NCBI RefSeq assembly: GCF_025532145.1
Contig: NZ_ARXS01000038.1
Location: forward strand, 1-36,554
Length of the DNA: 36,554 nt
Source of the DNA: Alloalcanivorax balearicus MACL04
Lineage (GTDB): Bacteria > Pseudomonadota > Gammaproteobacteria > Pseudomonadales > Alcanivoracaceae
Direction of reading: 5' to 3'
In this document: piece by piece, positions 1-8,586 of the stretch
Numbering within the stretch: the stretch's first letter is position 1
Layout: the number at the start of each line of letters is the position of its first letter
Made by a program: the position numbers and the translations under genes
Notes under the pieces: model-generated
Databases searched by the model: none
What the model was told of the DNA's origin: nothing
What the model saw: the letters and a program-made list of their open reading frames with translations, nothing else

Positions 1-220
1 GCAGCTCTTCAATACCGTTGTCCACGAACAGAGTCGCCAGCCGCAGCAGTTCCTCCCGGTCCATCAGTTCCCGCCCGGGCAGCCATTGCGGGTGTTCCGG
101 CATGCAATACCGGCAACGGAAGTTGCAGCGGGCGGTCAGTGACAAACGCAGCTTGCGTTTGACCCGGCCGAAACGGTCACTGAGGGCCGGTCTTTTGGTC
201 GGTAAAAATAAAACCCCCAT
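1..220 (-). CDS. moaA: GTP 3',8-cyclase MoaA, N-terminal fragment cut by window edge
   Basis: This is the first 73 codons of a minus-strand gene that runs off the left edge. MoaA is a radical SAM enzyme that converts GTP to the cyclic intermediate of molybdopterin synthesis in the cytoplasm. The translation contains the motif LTARCNFRCRYCMPE at residues 28-42, the CxxxCxxC 4Fe-4S/SAM site that is typical of MoaA with the CMP ending. The start ATG (218-220) has a purine-rich site, AGAAGGAAG, just upstream on the minus strand. It is divergent from the molybdenum hydroxylase operon starting at 570, so cofactor synthesis and a user of the cofactor sit side by side. The identification rests on the N-terminal motif only, because the rest of the protein is outside the window. 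Confidence 0.88.
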   Translation of the reverse strand, partial: MGVLFLPTKRPALSDRFGRVKRKLRLSLTARCNFRCRYCMPEHPQWLPGRELMDREELLRLATLFVDNGIEEL

Positions 221-357
221 AATCGCTTCCTTCTTCTCCGGATTCCGCCATTCGTGAACTCACTGTTTTATTTTTCTCTAAAAAAAAAATACCACCTGCC
301 CCCCATAATACTCCCGGACGCTACCACAGGCCTGTCATCCGCCTCCATTAGCGAATC

Positions 358-374
358 CTGATAGGCCCGATCAG
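358..374. promoter_or_regulatory. Operator candidate CTGAT-N7-ATCAG, copy 1
   Basis: This is a perfect 5-bp inverted repeat with a 7-base centre (TGATAGGCCCGATCAG at 359-374). The same motif occurs at 16942-16957 and 17031-17046, each in front of a catabolic operon. A partial third arm, CCTGATA, follows at 379-385. The centre lies about 27 bases upstream of a TTGACG hexamer, which is where LysR-type activators place their recognition site. The 4-N7-4 layout resembles the BenM/CatM class of LysR sites. The likely ligand is the LysR protein encoded at 20080, but this is inference. Confidence 0.5.
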
Positions 375-390
375 TCTCCCTGATAAGCGC

Positions 391-420
391 TTGACGGGAC
401 GCACCTCCAGAAGTGAGAGA
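391..420 (+). promoter_or_regulatory. Candidate activated promoter of the hmfA operon
   Basis: TTGACG at 391-396 matches five of six bases of the sigma-70 -35 consensus. The expected -10 position (about 414-419, TGAGAG) is poor, which is common for promoters that need an activator. The palindrome at 358-374 would lie near -62. No other good promoter was seen before the hmfA start at 570. Confidence 0.3.
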
Positions 421-569
421 TCAGGATGCACGGCATCGCCTCCATCGAACAATCAGACTATTTGGTAAATTTCCGGACCCAGGGGCAGTTCTTCATAACC
501 ACCGGCAAGGCATCGTTCTGAAAATCACCCGAGACTATAAAAATCGAATAACAGAACAAAGGTTCTCGG

Positions 570-3554
570 ATGAGCACGCATCAAGCCGGTGCGAGAGTCG
601 AAGGTGGCCACCTGGGTCAGCGACAACTCCGCCTTGAAGACACCGCTCTGTTGAGAGGGCTGGGCCGCTACGCCGACGATCTGGCGACGCCTCCCGGCAC
701 CTTGCATGCAGCCATTGTCCGTTCCCCCCATGCCCATGCCCGGTTGCTGGCCGTGGACGCTTCCAGGGCGTTGGCGCTGAAAGGCGTACGCGCGGTCCTG
801 ACCGGAGAGGACGTGAAACGTTGGGCCAATCCCTTCCCGGTCGGAGTACGGGCACCGATGGAGCACTGGTGCCTGGCGGTGGATAAAGTGCGCTATGTGG
901 GAGAACCAGTATGCGTGGTGATCGCCGAGGACCGTTATCTGGCCGAGGACGCTCTGGACGCGGTACGGGTTGAGTACGAACCGCTCAAACCGGTGATCGA
1001 TCCGGAAAAGGCGGCCACCGAGGAGGCCCCGGTGCTGCACGAGGCGGTGGGCAGCAACGTGGTCAACGAACGCCACTTCAACTACGGCGACCCGGACAAG
1101 GCCTTCAACGAGGCGGTTCATCGGGTATCCATCAAGGTGCATTACCCCCGCAATTCCTGCACCCCGATCGAATGCTACGTGGTACTGGGCCAGTACCTGC
1201 CCGCCTCGGGCAGCTACGATATTCTTTCCAATTTCCAGGGCCCTTATGCCTTGCACTCGGTGATGGCACGAGCCCTGGATGTCTCCAGTAACCGTCTGCG
1301 CCTGCGTACGCCACCGGACTCCGGCGGCAGCTTCGGCATCAAACAAGGCGTGCTCACCTATGTGGTGCTGATGGGCCTGGCGGCGCGCAAGGCCGGCGCC
1401 CCAGTGAAATGGGTGGAGGATCGCCTGGAGCATTTGCAAGCCTCATCCAGCGCCACCAATCGAGTGGCGGATATGGAAGCGGCGGTGGATGTTGATGGGC
1501 GCGTCACTGCGCTGCGCTACGACCAGATCGATGATTGCGGCGGCTACCTGCGCGCGCCGGAGCCAGCCACCTTCTATCGCATGCACGGCAACCTCACTGG
1601 CGCCTATGACATCCGTAATCTGGCGGTACGTAACCGCGTGGTGCTCACCAACAAGCTGCCCAGCGGTTTGAACCGGGGCTTCGGCGGCGGCCAGATGTAT
1701 TTCGCACTGGAGCGGTTGATGCATCAGGTGTCACGCCAACTGGGATTGGATCCGCTGGAGGTGATGCGTCGTAACCTGCTGCCCGCCGACGCTTTCCCTT
1801 ATCGCACCGCCTCCGGGGCGCTTCTGGATTCCGGAGACTATGGCGCCACCGTGGATCTGGCGCTGCGCGATGGCGGCTTCAGCGAGTTGCTCCAGCGGCG
1901 TGACCAGGCGCGGGCCGAAGGCCGCCTCTATGGCATTGGTCTGTGCGCGGTGGTGGAGCCCTCGATTTCCAACATGGGCTATATCACCACCGCCCTGACT
2001 CCCGAACAACGACGCAAAAGCGGGCCGAAGAACGGCGCCGTGAGCACCGCCACCATTGGCATCGATCCGCTCGGCGGCATCACCGTGCACGTGTCTTCCA
2101 CACCCCAGGGCCAGGGACATCAGACTGTGGCCGCTCAGGTGGTCGCCGAAGTGCTGGGCGTGGCCCCCAAGGACATTATGGTCAATGTGGAGCTGGATAC
2201 CGGTAAGGACGCCTGGTCGATCGCCTCCGGCAATTATTCCAGCCGCTTCTCGGGCGCGGTAGCCGGGGCCGTCTACAAAGCCGCGCTGAAGGTGCGCGAA
2301 CGTTTGGCCAATATCGCCGCCACAATGTGGAACCTGGACGCGGACCAGGTCCGTTTCGCCGACGGCAAGGTATTCATCGAGGACGGCCCCAGCCTGGGCT
2401 TCCATCGGGTCGCCGGTACCGCCCACTGGTCCCCCGCCCTGCTGCCGGAGAACGAGCCCGGCGGCCTGCGTGAAACCGCCTTCTGGACGCCGCCGCAACT
2501 GGAGGCCCCGGACGACGATGACCACATCAACAGTTCCCTGTGCCACGGCTTCATTTTCGATTTCTGCGGGCTGGAGATCGACCGTATCACCGGCGAGATC
2601 CATATCGACCGCTACGTCACCAGCCACGACGCCGGTCGGTTGCTCAACCCGATGCTGGTGGACGGCCAGATCCGCGGCGGCTTCACCCAGGCCCTGGGCA
2701 TCGCGTTGATGGAAGAGTTCGCCTATGGCGAAGATGGCAGTTTCCTGTCCGGTACCCTGGCCGACTATCTGCTGCCCACCGCTCCGGAAGCGGTGGAGCC
2801 ACTGATCCTGCACACCGAAACGCCGTCGCCGTTCACGCCCCTGGGCGCCAAGGGCGTGGGGGAAGGCAATAACATGAGCACGCCGGTGTGCATCGCCAAC
2901 GCGGTGGCCGATGCCCTCGGCCGCGATGACATCCAACTGCCGCTGACGCCATCCCGGGTCCGCGCGCTGATCGGCATCGACGAACCGGAAGCACCGGAAG
3001 GTCTGGAACCGTTGGCGGCGCCCAAGGCCGGCGGGCCGGCGTTGCAGGCCCGCGATTCCGTGGAGGTGCCGGCGTCGCCGCAAACCGTTTATGACACCGT
3101 GCTCGATCCGGAAACTTTGCGCGCCATCATCCCCGGCTGCCATGCCCTGGAGCTGGAAGGCGAGAATCAGTACCGCGCCGATGTCACCGTGGGCGTGGGC
3201 ATGATCAAGGCACGCTTCGCCGCCCGGGTCAGGCTCAGCGATCTGGACCCGCCCCATTCCCTGCGCCTGTCCGGCTCCGGCGACAGTCCCATGGGCTCCG
3301 CCTCCGGCAGCGCCCACGTCACCCTGGTGGCTCTGGATAACGGCCATACCCGTCTGGACTACGTCTACGAAGTGGACGTCGGTGGCAAGATCGCCGCCGT
3401 CGGCGGACGCATGCTGCAAAGTGCCTCGAAAATCATCATCGGCCAGGTCTTCAACCGACTCGCTCAGCGCCTTACCGGCCAACCCAGCGGTGGACTCTGG
3501 CAACGATTACGCACCCTGCTGGCACGGCTGCTCGGAAAAGGAGACGCATCATGA
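570..3554 (+). CDS. hmfA: Furoyl-CoA dehydrogenase-like molybdopterin subunit with C-terminal SRPBCC domain
   Basis: This is the large, molybdenum-binding subunit (994 aa) of a xanthine-dehydrogenase-family hydroxylase. Residues about 15-125 form the a/b hammerhead domain. GGSFG at 252-256 and the following region match the molybdopterin-binding domain, and GVGEG places the catalytic base at Glu765. Residues about 825-970 are an extra SRPBCC/CoxG-type domain (starts near DSVEVPAS), so the protein is longer than the usual ~780 aa. The start ATG has AAAGG upstream. The stop overlaps the FAD subunit by 4 bases (ATGA), and the 2Fe-2S subunit, CoA ligase and crotonase follow. That gene order matches the hmfABCDE furoate cluster of Cupriavidus basilensis, in which furoyl-CoA is hydroxylated at C5. 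Another aromatic acyl-CoA or N-heterocycle could be the substrate, because family membership is clear but specificity is inferred. Confidence 0.82.
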   Translation: MSTHQAGARVEGGHLGQRQLRLEDTALLRGLGRYADDLATPPGTLHAAIVRSPHAHARLLAVDASRALALKGVRAVLTGEDVKRWANPFPVGVRAPMEHWCLAVDKVRYVGEPVCVVIAEDRYLAEDALDAVRVEYEPLKPVIDPEKAATEEAPVLHEAVGSNVVNERHFNYGDPDKAFNEAVHRVSIKVHYPRNSCTPIECYVVLGQYLPASGSYDILSNFQGPYALHSVMARALDVSSNRLRLRTPPDSGGSFGIKQGVLTYVVLMGLAARKAGAPVKWVEDRLEHLQASSSATNRVADMEAAVDVDGRVTALRYDQIDDCGGYLRAPEPATFYRMHGNLTGAYDIRNLAVRNRVVLTNKLPSGLNRGFGGGQMYFALERLMHQVSRQLGLDPLEVMRRNLLPADAFPYRTASGALLDSGDYGATVDLALRDGGFSELLQRRDQARAEGRLYGIGLCAVVEPSISNMGYITTALTPEQRRKSGPKNGAVSTATIGIDPLGGITVHVSSTPQGQGHQTVAAQVVAEVLGVAPKDIMVNVELDTGKDAWSIASGNYSSRFSGAVAGAVYKAALKVRERLANIAATMWNLDADQVRFADGKVFIEDGPSLGFHRVAGTAHWSPALLPENEPGGLRETAFWTPPQLEAPDDDDHINSSLCHGFIFDFCGLEIDRITGEIHIDRYVTSHDAGRLLNPMLVDGQIRGGFTQALGIALMEEFAYGEDGSFLSGTLADYLLPTAPEAVEPLILHTETPSPFTPLGAKGVGEGNNMSTPVCIANAVADALGRDDIQLPLTPSRVRALIGIDEPEAPEGLEPLAAPKAGGPALQARDSVEVPASPQTVYDTVLDPETLRAIIPGCHALELEGENQYRADVTVGVGMIKARFAARVRLSDLDPPHSLRLSGSGDSPMGSASGSAHVTLVALDNGHTRLDYVYEVDVGGKIAAVGGRMLQSASKIIIGQVFNRLAQRLTGQPSGGLWQRLRTLLARLLGKGDAS

Positions 3555-4378
3555 AACCCGCGTCCTTTGACTATGTGCGCGCCTCCAGCAAGCGCGAGGT
3601 CCTGCAACTGCTGCACGAACACGGCGAGGACGCCCGCGTACTGGCCGGGGGCCAGTCGCTGATGGCCACGCTTAATATGCGCCTCACTCAACCTAAACTG
3701 GTGATTGATATCAATCGGGTGGAGGAGTTGCGCTCGATCCGCAACGAACGCGGCCATCTGGCGGTAGGCGCGGCGGTGCGCCAGGTGGAACTCACCGACC
3801 GCACGGAATTGGCGACGGAAGTACCACTGCTGGCCCAGGCGTTGCCCTGGATCGGCCACTTCCAGACCCGCAACCGGGGCACGGTATGCGGCTCAGTGGC
3901 CCACGCCGACCCCAGTGCCGAAATCCCGCTATGCCTGGTGACCCTGGGTGGCATCGTGGTCCTGGAATCGCTGCAGGGCAAACGCCGTGAAGTACCGGCG
4001 GCGGACTTTTTCCAAGGCCTTCTCACCACCGCCCGCCAACCCCGGGAATTGATCTCCGAGGTACGTTTCCCGCTGGCGCAGGACGGCACCGAATACCGCT
4101 TCCGGGAGATCGCCATGCGCCACGGCGACTTCGCCCTGGTGGCACTGGCTCTGTGTCTGAGCGACCACGGTGCCCGCCTGGGCGTGGGTGGTGTCGCCGA
4201 CCGGCCGGTGGCACAGACCCTGCCCCTGGGCGATGCCCTGCCCGACGCCCTCAATACTCTGGCCTGGTCATTGGGTGCCCAGAGCGACGTTCATGCGTCC
4301 GCCGCCTACCGGCGCCAACTGATTCGCGAACTGGGCCGCCGACTGATCGAGGAGCCTTCCCATGCACGCCCCCGCTGA
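3551..4378 (+). CDS. hmfB: FAD-binding medium subunit of the molybdenum hydroxylase (CoxM/HmfB type)
   Basis: This 275-aa protein of the CoxM/XdhB family passes electrons between the iron-sulfur subunit and FAD. AGGQSL at residues 32-37 and GSVAHADP at 114-121 are the two FAD-contacting signatures of the family. The C-terminal third matches the CO dehydrogenase flavoprotein C-terminal domain. Length is normal (about 270-290 aa). The start ATG lies inside the end of the large-subunit gene (4-base overlap), and the end overlaps the next gene by 17 bases, so the three subunits are translationally coupled. The subunit order large, FAD, 2Fe-2S is as in hmfABC. Confidence 0.82.
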   Translation: MKPASFDYVRASSKREVLQLLHEHGEDARVLAGGQSLMATLNMRLTQPKLVIDINRVEELRSIRNERGHLAVGAAVRQVELTDRTELATEVPLLAQALPWIGHFQTRNRGTVCGSVAHADPSAEIPLCLVTLGGIVVLESLQGKRREVPAADFFQGLLTTARQPRELISEVRFPLAQDGTEYRFREIAMRHGDFALVALALCLSDHGARLGVGGVADRPVAQTLPLGDALPDALNTLAWSLGAQSDVHASAAYRRQLIRELGRRLIEEPSHARPR

Positions 4379-4892
4379 GCAGCGCTGTGACATCGAATTG
4401 GAACTCAACGGCGAAACACGCCATGGCAGCGCCGAACCGCGCATGCAGCTGTGTGATTTCCTGCGCCATGAGCTCGGCGCCACCGGCGTCCATGTGGGCT
4501 GCGAACACGGTGTTTGCGGCGCCTGCACGGTACTGGTGGACGGCATCGCCTCACGCTCCTGTCTGATGCTTGCGGTTCAGGCCGACGGCCGCCGCATCGA
4601 TACCGTGGAGTCGCTGGCACGCGACGACGTGATGAACGACCTGCAGCAAGCATTCAACCGCCACCACGCACTGCAATGTGGCTTCTGCACCAGCGGCATC
4701 CTGATGTCCTGCGTGGAGTTTCTGCAACGGGAACCGACCCCGGACGAAACCCGGGTACGCGACATGCTCTCGGGACATCTGTGCCGCTGCACCGGCTACA
4801 CCGGCATTGTTCGCGCGGTGCTGGAAGTGGCCGAGCAACGCCACGAAGGCGAATCACAACAACAAGCTTTGGAGAACCGCAACGATGTTTGA
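4362..4892 (+). CDS. hmfC: 2Fe-2S small subunit of the molybdenum hydroxylase (CoxS/HmfC type)
   Basis: This 176-aa electron-transfer subunit has two [2Fe-2S] clusters. The plant-type ferredoxin half has Cys47, Cys52, Cys55 and Cys67 (GCEHGVCGACT then SC). The helical second half has Cys106, Cys109, Cys141 and Cys143 (QCGFC and LCRCTGY). All eight ligands are present, so the subunit should be functional. It starts within hmfB and its last codons overlap the start of the CoA-synthetase gene by 8 bases. It completes a heterotrimeric molybdenum hydroxylase. Confidence 0.88.
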   Translation: MHAPAEQRCDIELELNGETRHGSAEPRMQLCDFLRHELGATGVHVGCEHGVCGACTVLVDGIASRSCLMLAVQADGRRIDTVESLARDDVMNDLQQAFNRHHALQCGFCTSGILMSCVEFLQREPTPDETRVRDMLSGHLCRCTGYTGIVRAVLEVAEQRHEGESQQQALENRNDV

Positions 4893-6420
4893 TCTTGGAC
4901 GCAGCTTCCTGGCGGCGGTGGAACGCCGCCCACAGGCGACGGCGATCAGCGACGGGCCGCAGAGCTTCACCTACGAGGCCTGGTTCAACATCATTCAGCG
5001 TACCGCCCACGGCCTGCAATCGCTGGGACTGAACAAGGGAGATCGCCTGGTGGCCGCCATGCAGAATCGCTGGCAGATGGCGACTCTGCACTGGGCCTGT
5101 CAATTTGCCGGCATCGTGATGACACCGTTGAACTGGCGCTGCTCCGCCGACGATCTGCAATGGAGCCTGGACGACGCGGACGCGCGCGCGCTGATCCACG
5201 ATGAGGCGGTACGCGATGCCGTGGCGACCATGGATGCACCAATACTGCCCTGTGTGAGCGTGGGAGATAAGCCGTTCGATAGCGCTTACGACTTCGAGGA
5301 ACTCTGCGCCCAGGCACCGACGGAAACCATCTTGCGAGCCGGCCCCGAGGACGGCTCCCTGATGCTATACACCTCCGGCACCACAAGCCGCCCCAAAGGC
5401 GTGCCCCGGCGGCACCGCGCCGAGCGCGCCGCCGCCGTCGCCCATGTGGCCCAGAACCTCTACGCCCACGGCGAGTGCACACTAGGCGTGATGCCGCTGT
5501 ATCACACCATGGGTGTGCGCTCGCTGTTGGCCATGGCACTGCTGGATGGCCACTTCGTATGTATTCCCCGCTTCGACGTGGAAGCCACTCTGGACGCCAT
5601 TGAGCGCGAACGCATCAGCAACCTCTATTTGGTCCCCACCCTCTATCACATGCTGATCGAGCACCCGGCATTCACCCCGAAACGGGTGGCCAGCGTGCGC
5701 AAGATCGGCTTCGCCGGAGCTCCCATGAGCGACGGTCTGATGCGCCGCGTGGAGGCGGCGTTCCAACCAGAGCTGTTCGTCAATCACTACGGCAGCTCTG
5801 AAATCTATACCTTCACCATCGACCAGACCGCAAGCCGCAAGCCAGGTTCATCCGGTCGTAGCGCCCTCAACCAGCGCATTCGTGTGGTGCCACTGAACGC
5901 CGAGACACCCACCGACGAAATCCCCACTGGCGAGGAAGGCCAGATCATCGCCGACCTGGCCAGCGATGAAGCCTTCGAGGGCTATTGGCGACGCCCGGAC
6001 GCCGACGCAAAGTCGATCCGCGACGGTTGGTACTTCACCGGCGACACCGGCTTCTTCGACACGGACGGCGACCTGTTCGTCACCGGCCGGGTGGATGACC
6101 TGATCATCACCGGCGGTGAGAACATCAGCCCGGCGGAAATAGAGAACGCCCTCTCCCTGCACCCGGCGGTAGAGGAAGTGGCCGTTGTGGGCCTGCCCGA
6201 CGAACAGTGGGGCAAGCTGGTGACCGCCTTCATCAAGACCCGGCATCCGGTGAGCGAGGAAGAACTGGATGCCCATTGCATCGCCTCCGGCCTGGCTCGC
6301 TTCAAGCGTCCACGCCGTTACCAATTCATCGACCAGATACCCAAATCCCCGGTGGGCAAGATTCTGCGTCGTGTCCTGATCGCTGACCACAGCGAACCGC
6401 AGCCCGCCGAGCAGTCCTGA
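4885..6420 (+). CDS. hmfD: Acyl-CoA synthetase, probable 2-furoyl-CoA synthetase
   Basis: This 511-aa AMP-forming ligase of the ANL superfamily would activate a carboxylic acid to its CoA thioester before hydroxylation. The P-loop TSGTTSRPKG is at about 163-172. YGSSE is the A5 motif, GWYFTGD and GRVDDLIITGGENISP are the A7/A8 hinge region, and PKSPVGKILRR near the C-terminus carries the A10 lysine. I chose the ATG at 4885 because GGAG lies 10 bases upstream and it overlaps the preceding stop. An in-frame ATG at 4807 would add 26 residues lying entirely inside hmfC. Position directly after the hydroxylase subunits is as in hmfABCD. Furoate is the inferred substrate. Benzoate-like or other aryl acids are possible. 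Confidence 0.8.
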   Translation: MFDLGRSFLAAVERRPQATAISDGPQSFTYEAWFNIIQRTAHGLQSLGLNKGDRLVAAMQNRWQMATLHWACQFAGIVMTPLNWRCSADDLQWSLDDADARALIHDEAVRDAVATMDAPILPCVSVGDKPFDSAYDFEELCAQAPTETILRAGPEDGSLMLYTSGTTSRPKGVPRRHRAERAAAVAHVAQNLYAHGECTLGVMPLYHTMGVRSLLAMALLDGHFVCIPRFDVEATLDAIERERISNLYLVPTLYHMLIEHPAFTPKRVASVRKIGFAGAPMSDGLMRRVEAAFQPELFVNHYGSSEIYTFTIDQTASRKPGSSGRSALNQRIRVVPLNAETPTDEIPTGEEGQIIADLASDEAFEGYWRRPDADAKSIRDGWYFTGDTGFFDTDGDLFVTGRVDDLIITGGENISPAEIENALSLHPAVEEVAVVGLPDEQWGKLVTAFIKTRHPVSEEELDAHCIASGLARFKRPRRYQFIDQIPKSPVGKILRRVLIADHSEPQPAEQS

Positions 6421-6442
6421 TTCGTTAGCAGAGGAAATCACC

Positions 6443-7246
6443 ATGACCCCCAATGACATTGAGCAGTATCTGGCCTCGGACTTCGACGGCTTCAAGGTGG
6501 AATTGCGCACCGACCAGGAACGCGGCGACATCATCCTCGGCCGTCCGCCCTACAACGTCATCGCCATGAGTCAGCGCGAGGATCTGCGGCAGGTGTTCGA
6601 AGCCCTGGATGCCCATCCGGGCGTGCGTGTCATCGTGCTGCGCGCCGAGGGGCAGCATTTCTCCAGCGGCGGCAACATCCGCGGCTTTCTGGAGGCGTCC
6701 CCGGAACACGTCTCCAAACTGGCCTGGAACGTGGCCGCCGCCGAACGCTGCAGCAAACCCGTCATCGCCGCCAACCGGGGTTACACTTTCGGTGTCGGTT
6801 TCGAGTTGTCGCTGGCCTGCGATTTCCGCATTGCCTCCGAGACCGCCCGTTACGCCCTGCCGGAACAGAATCTGGGGCAGATCCCCGGCTCCGGTGGCTC
6901 CGCCCGCTTGCAGAAAATGATTGGCATCACCCGCACCAAACACATGGTGATGCGCGCCAAGCGGGTCTCCGGCGCTCAGGCCCTGGATTGGGGCTTTGTC
7001 ACCGAATGCGTGCCGGATACCGAGTTGGAAAGCGCCACCAATGCTCTGGTGGAAGAGCTGCGCCGCTTCTCCCCGCTGGCCCAGCGTACCGCCAAGAAGC
7101 TGATCAACGACAACGAGGACTCACCGCTCAAGGTGGCTATCGAAATGGAAGGCCACTGCTACAGCCGCCTGCGCAGCTCCGCCGACTTCAAGGAAGGTGT
7201 TGAGGCGTTCCACCAAAAACGCCCGGCGGTGTTTCGTGGAGAATAG
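6443..7246 (+). CDS. hmfE: Crotonase-fold enzyme, probable HmfE (2-oxoglutaroyl-CoA/lactone hydrolase step)
   Basis: This 267-aa enoyl-CoA hydratase/isomerase family protein has HFSSGGNIR at 72-80 and a second oxyanion-hole segment before Glu121. Glu121 and Glu141 lie 20 apart, matching the two catalytic glutamates of rat mitochondrial enoyl-CoA hydratase, so it can act as a hydratase or hydrolase. In hmf clusters the crotonase member handles the product of furoyl-CoA hydroxylation on the way to 2-oxoglutarate. The start ATG has AGAGGAAATCACC in front. A 22-base gap separates it from hmfD, so it is in the same operon. The exact reaction is inferred from context. Confidence 0.75.
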   Translation: MTPNDIEQYLASDFDGFKVELRTDQERGDIILGRPPYNVIAMSQREDLRQVFEALDAHPGVRVIVLRAEGQHFSSGGNIRGFLEASPEHVSKLAWNVAAAERCSKPVIAANRGYTFGVGFELSLACDFRIASETARYALPEQNLGQIPGSGGSARLQKMIGITRTKHMVMRAKRVSGAQALDWGFVTECVPDTELESATNALVEELRRFSPLAQRTAKKLINDNEDSPLKVAIEMEGHCYSRLRSSADFKEGVEAFHQKRPAVFRGE

Positions 7247-7278
7247 CCACGGAGAATGAGGCGAGCGAACAACAACCC

Positions 7279-7299
7279 GCCGGGCCTGGCCCGCCCGGC
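7279..7299 (+). other. GC-rich hairpin between hmfE and benE
   Basis: GCCGGGC and GCCCGGC form a perfect 7-bp stem around a 7-base loop in the 77-base gap. No T-run follows, so it is not a standard intrinsic terminator. It may mark an RNA processing or stability site separating enzyme genes from transport genes. Confidence 0.3.
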
Positions 7300-7323
7300 T
7301 CATAACAAAAATGGAGGCAGCCC

Positions 7324-8586
7324 ATGCCCAAAGAGATGTCCGCCGGCGGTATCAAAGCCCGGCCGTCCAGCCAGGACGCCGTCCCGCTACGAGCCGCCTT
7401 CAACGCCCGCACCATCAGTACCGGCGTGGTAGCCACCCTGTTCGGTTGCACCGGCCCGGCGATCATCGTCATGAACGCCGCCGAGAGCGGCCACCTCAGC
7501 AACGCCCAAACCGTCGCCTGGCTGTTCGCCATCTATGTGCTCGGCGGCTTGATCAGTGTGCTTTTCTCATTGCGCTACCGGCTGCCCATCAGCGGTGCCT
7601 ATACCATTCCCGGTGCTGCCATTCTGGCGGCGTCCTTGCAAATAATTCCTTTCAACGAGGCGGTGGGCGCCTTCATCGCCAGCGGTGTCATGGTGCTGGC
7701 GCTCGGCGCCAGCGGCCTGATCGGGCGCCTCGCCCACTGGCTGCCGGTGCCAATCGTCATGGCGATGATCGCCGGCGCCCTGTTCCGCTTCGCCACCGGA
7801 GCCGTGGACTCCGTGGTGGCGGCGCCCTGGGTGGCGGGCACCGCCACTCTGGCGTTCTTCCTCACCGGCCGGCTGCTGCGTTCGGTGCCGCCGGTGCTGG
7901 TGGCGGGCCTGGTCGGTCTGGGCATCGCGTTATGGCTGGGCCAATTGCAACCCGCTGACGTGAACCTGGGATTCGTTATGCCCGAGTTCACCGCGCCGGT
8001 ATTCTCCTGGCAGGCGTTCTTCGCCATCGCCGTGCCGCTCACCGCCCTGGTGATCGGCGCCGAGAACGCCCAGGCCATCGGCGTGCTGATGGCGGAGGGC
8101 TATGAACCGCCCATCAACCACATGACCATCGCCAGCGGTGTGGGCGGTATCCTGGCGGGCCTGCTGGGCGGCCATAATGCCAACATCGCCGGCCCCATGA
8201 CCGCCATCTGTTCCTCCGAACAAGCCGGCGCTGACGCGCGCTTGCGCTATGGTGCCTCACTGATCAACGGTGTGTTGTTCATGTTGTTTGGCCTGTTCGC
8301 CGGCGCCGCCGTTCCCTTCCTCCTCGCCTTACCCAAAGCGCTGATCATGGTGATCGCCGGCCTGGCTATGATCGGTGTGCTGCTGGGCGCTTTTCAACAG
8401 GCCTTCCGCAAGAATGGCGCTTGCCAGGTGGGGGCATTCGTGGCGCTTACCGTGGCGATGAGCAAATTCTCTCTACTGGGGATCAGCTCACCGTTCTGGG
8501 CCCTGTTGCTGGGCGTAACGGTGTCCGCCCTGCTGGGAGAACTTGGCGAGAGCCGCGCCGGCCGCCGTTCGGAGGCTGGAGCATGA
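7324..8586 (+). CDS. benE: BenE-family aromatic carboxylate transporter
   Basis: This is a 420-aa hydrophobic inner-membrane protein with about 12 predicted membrane segments, in the benzoate:H+ symporter (BenE) family. The segment GGHNANIAGPMTAICSSEQAG corresponds to the conserved GGHxxNxA..TAAIC region of BenE. A GGAGG ribosome site lies just before the ATG. Its stop overlaps the start of the TRAP permease by 4 bases (ATGA). The context suggests uptake of a small aromatic or heteroaromatic acid such as furoate rather than benzoate itself, since no benzoate ring-cleavage genes are present. Confidence 0.82.
   Translation: MPKEMSAGGIKARPSSQDAVPLRAAFNARTISTGVVATLFGCTGPAIIVMNAAESGHLSNAQTVAWLFAIYVLGGLISVLFSLRYRLPISGAYTIPGAAILAASLQIIPFNEAVGAFIASGVMVLALGASGLIGRLAHWLPVPIVMAMIAGALFRFATGAVDSVVAAPWVAGTATLAFFLTGRLLRSVPPVLVAGLVGLGIALWLGQLQPADVNLGFVMPEFTAPVFSWQAFFAIAVPLTALVIGAENAQAIGVLMAEGYEPPINHMTIASGVGGILAGLLGGHNANIAGPMTAICSSEQAGADARLRYGASLINGVLFMLFGLFAGAAVPFLLALPKALIMVIAGLAMIGVLLGAFQQAFRKNGACQVGAFVALTVAMSKFSLLGISSPFWALLLGVTVSALLGELGESRAGRRSEAGA

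Larger units (their letters stand above)
221..569. other. Divergent intergenic region between moaA and hmfA
   Basis: This 349-base stretch has no convincing gene. It holds an A-rich tract (about 279-289), a perfect CTGAT-N7-ATCAG palindrome at 358-374, a TTGACG hexamer at 391-396 and an untranslated leader of roughly 140 bases before hmfA. I looked for a Moco-type riboswitch in front of moaA. The minus-strand leader is short and I saw no conserved fold. Confidence 0.6.

Noticed and set aside
221-300. Moco riboswitch in front of moaA
   Set aside because: I looked at the minus-strand leader and found no conserved multi-stem pattern.
357-385. CCTGATA direct repeats 22 bases apart as AraC-type half-sites
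   Set aside because: The palindromic TGAT-N7-ATCAG reading explains the sequence better and recurs at two other control regions; the direct repeat does not recur.
525-1439. 304-codon antisense open frame opposite the start of hmfA
   Set aside because: Mirror of the molybdenum hydroxylase coding sequence, with no family match and no plausible start signal.
1731-3503. 590-codon antisense open frame opposite hmfA
   Set aside because: High-GC shadow of a real gene; low-complexity His/Gln/Gly composition and no recognisable domain or ribosome site.
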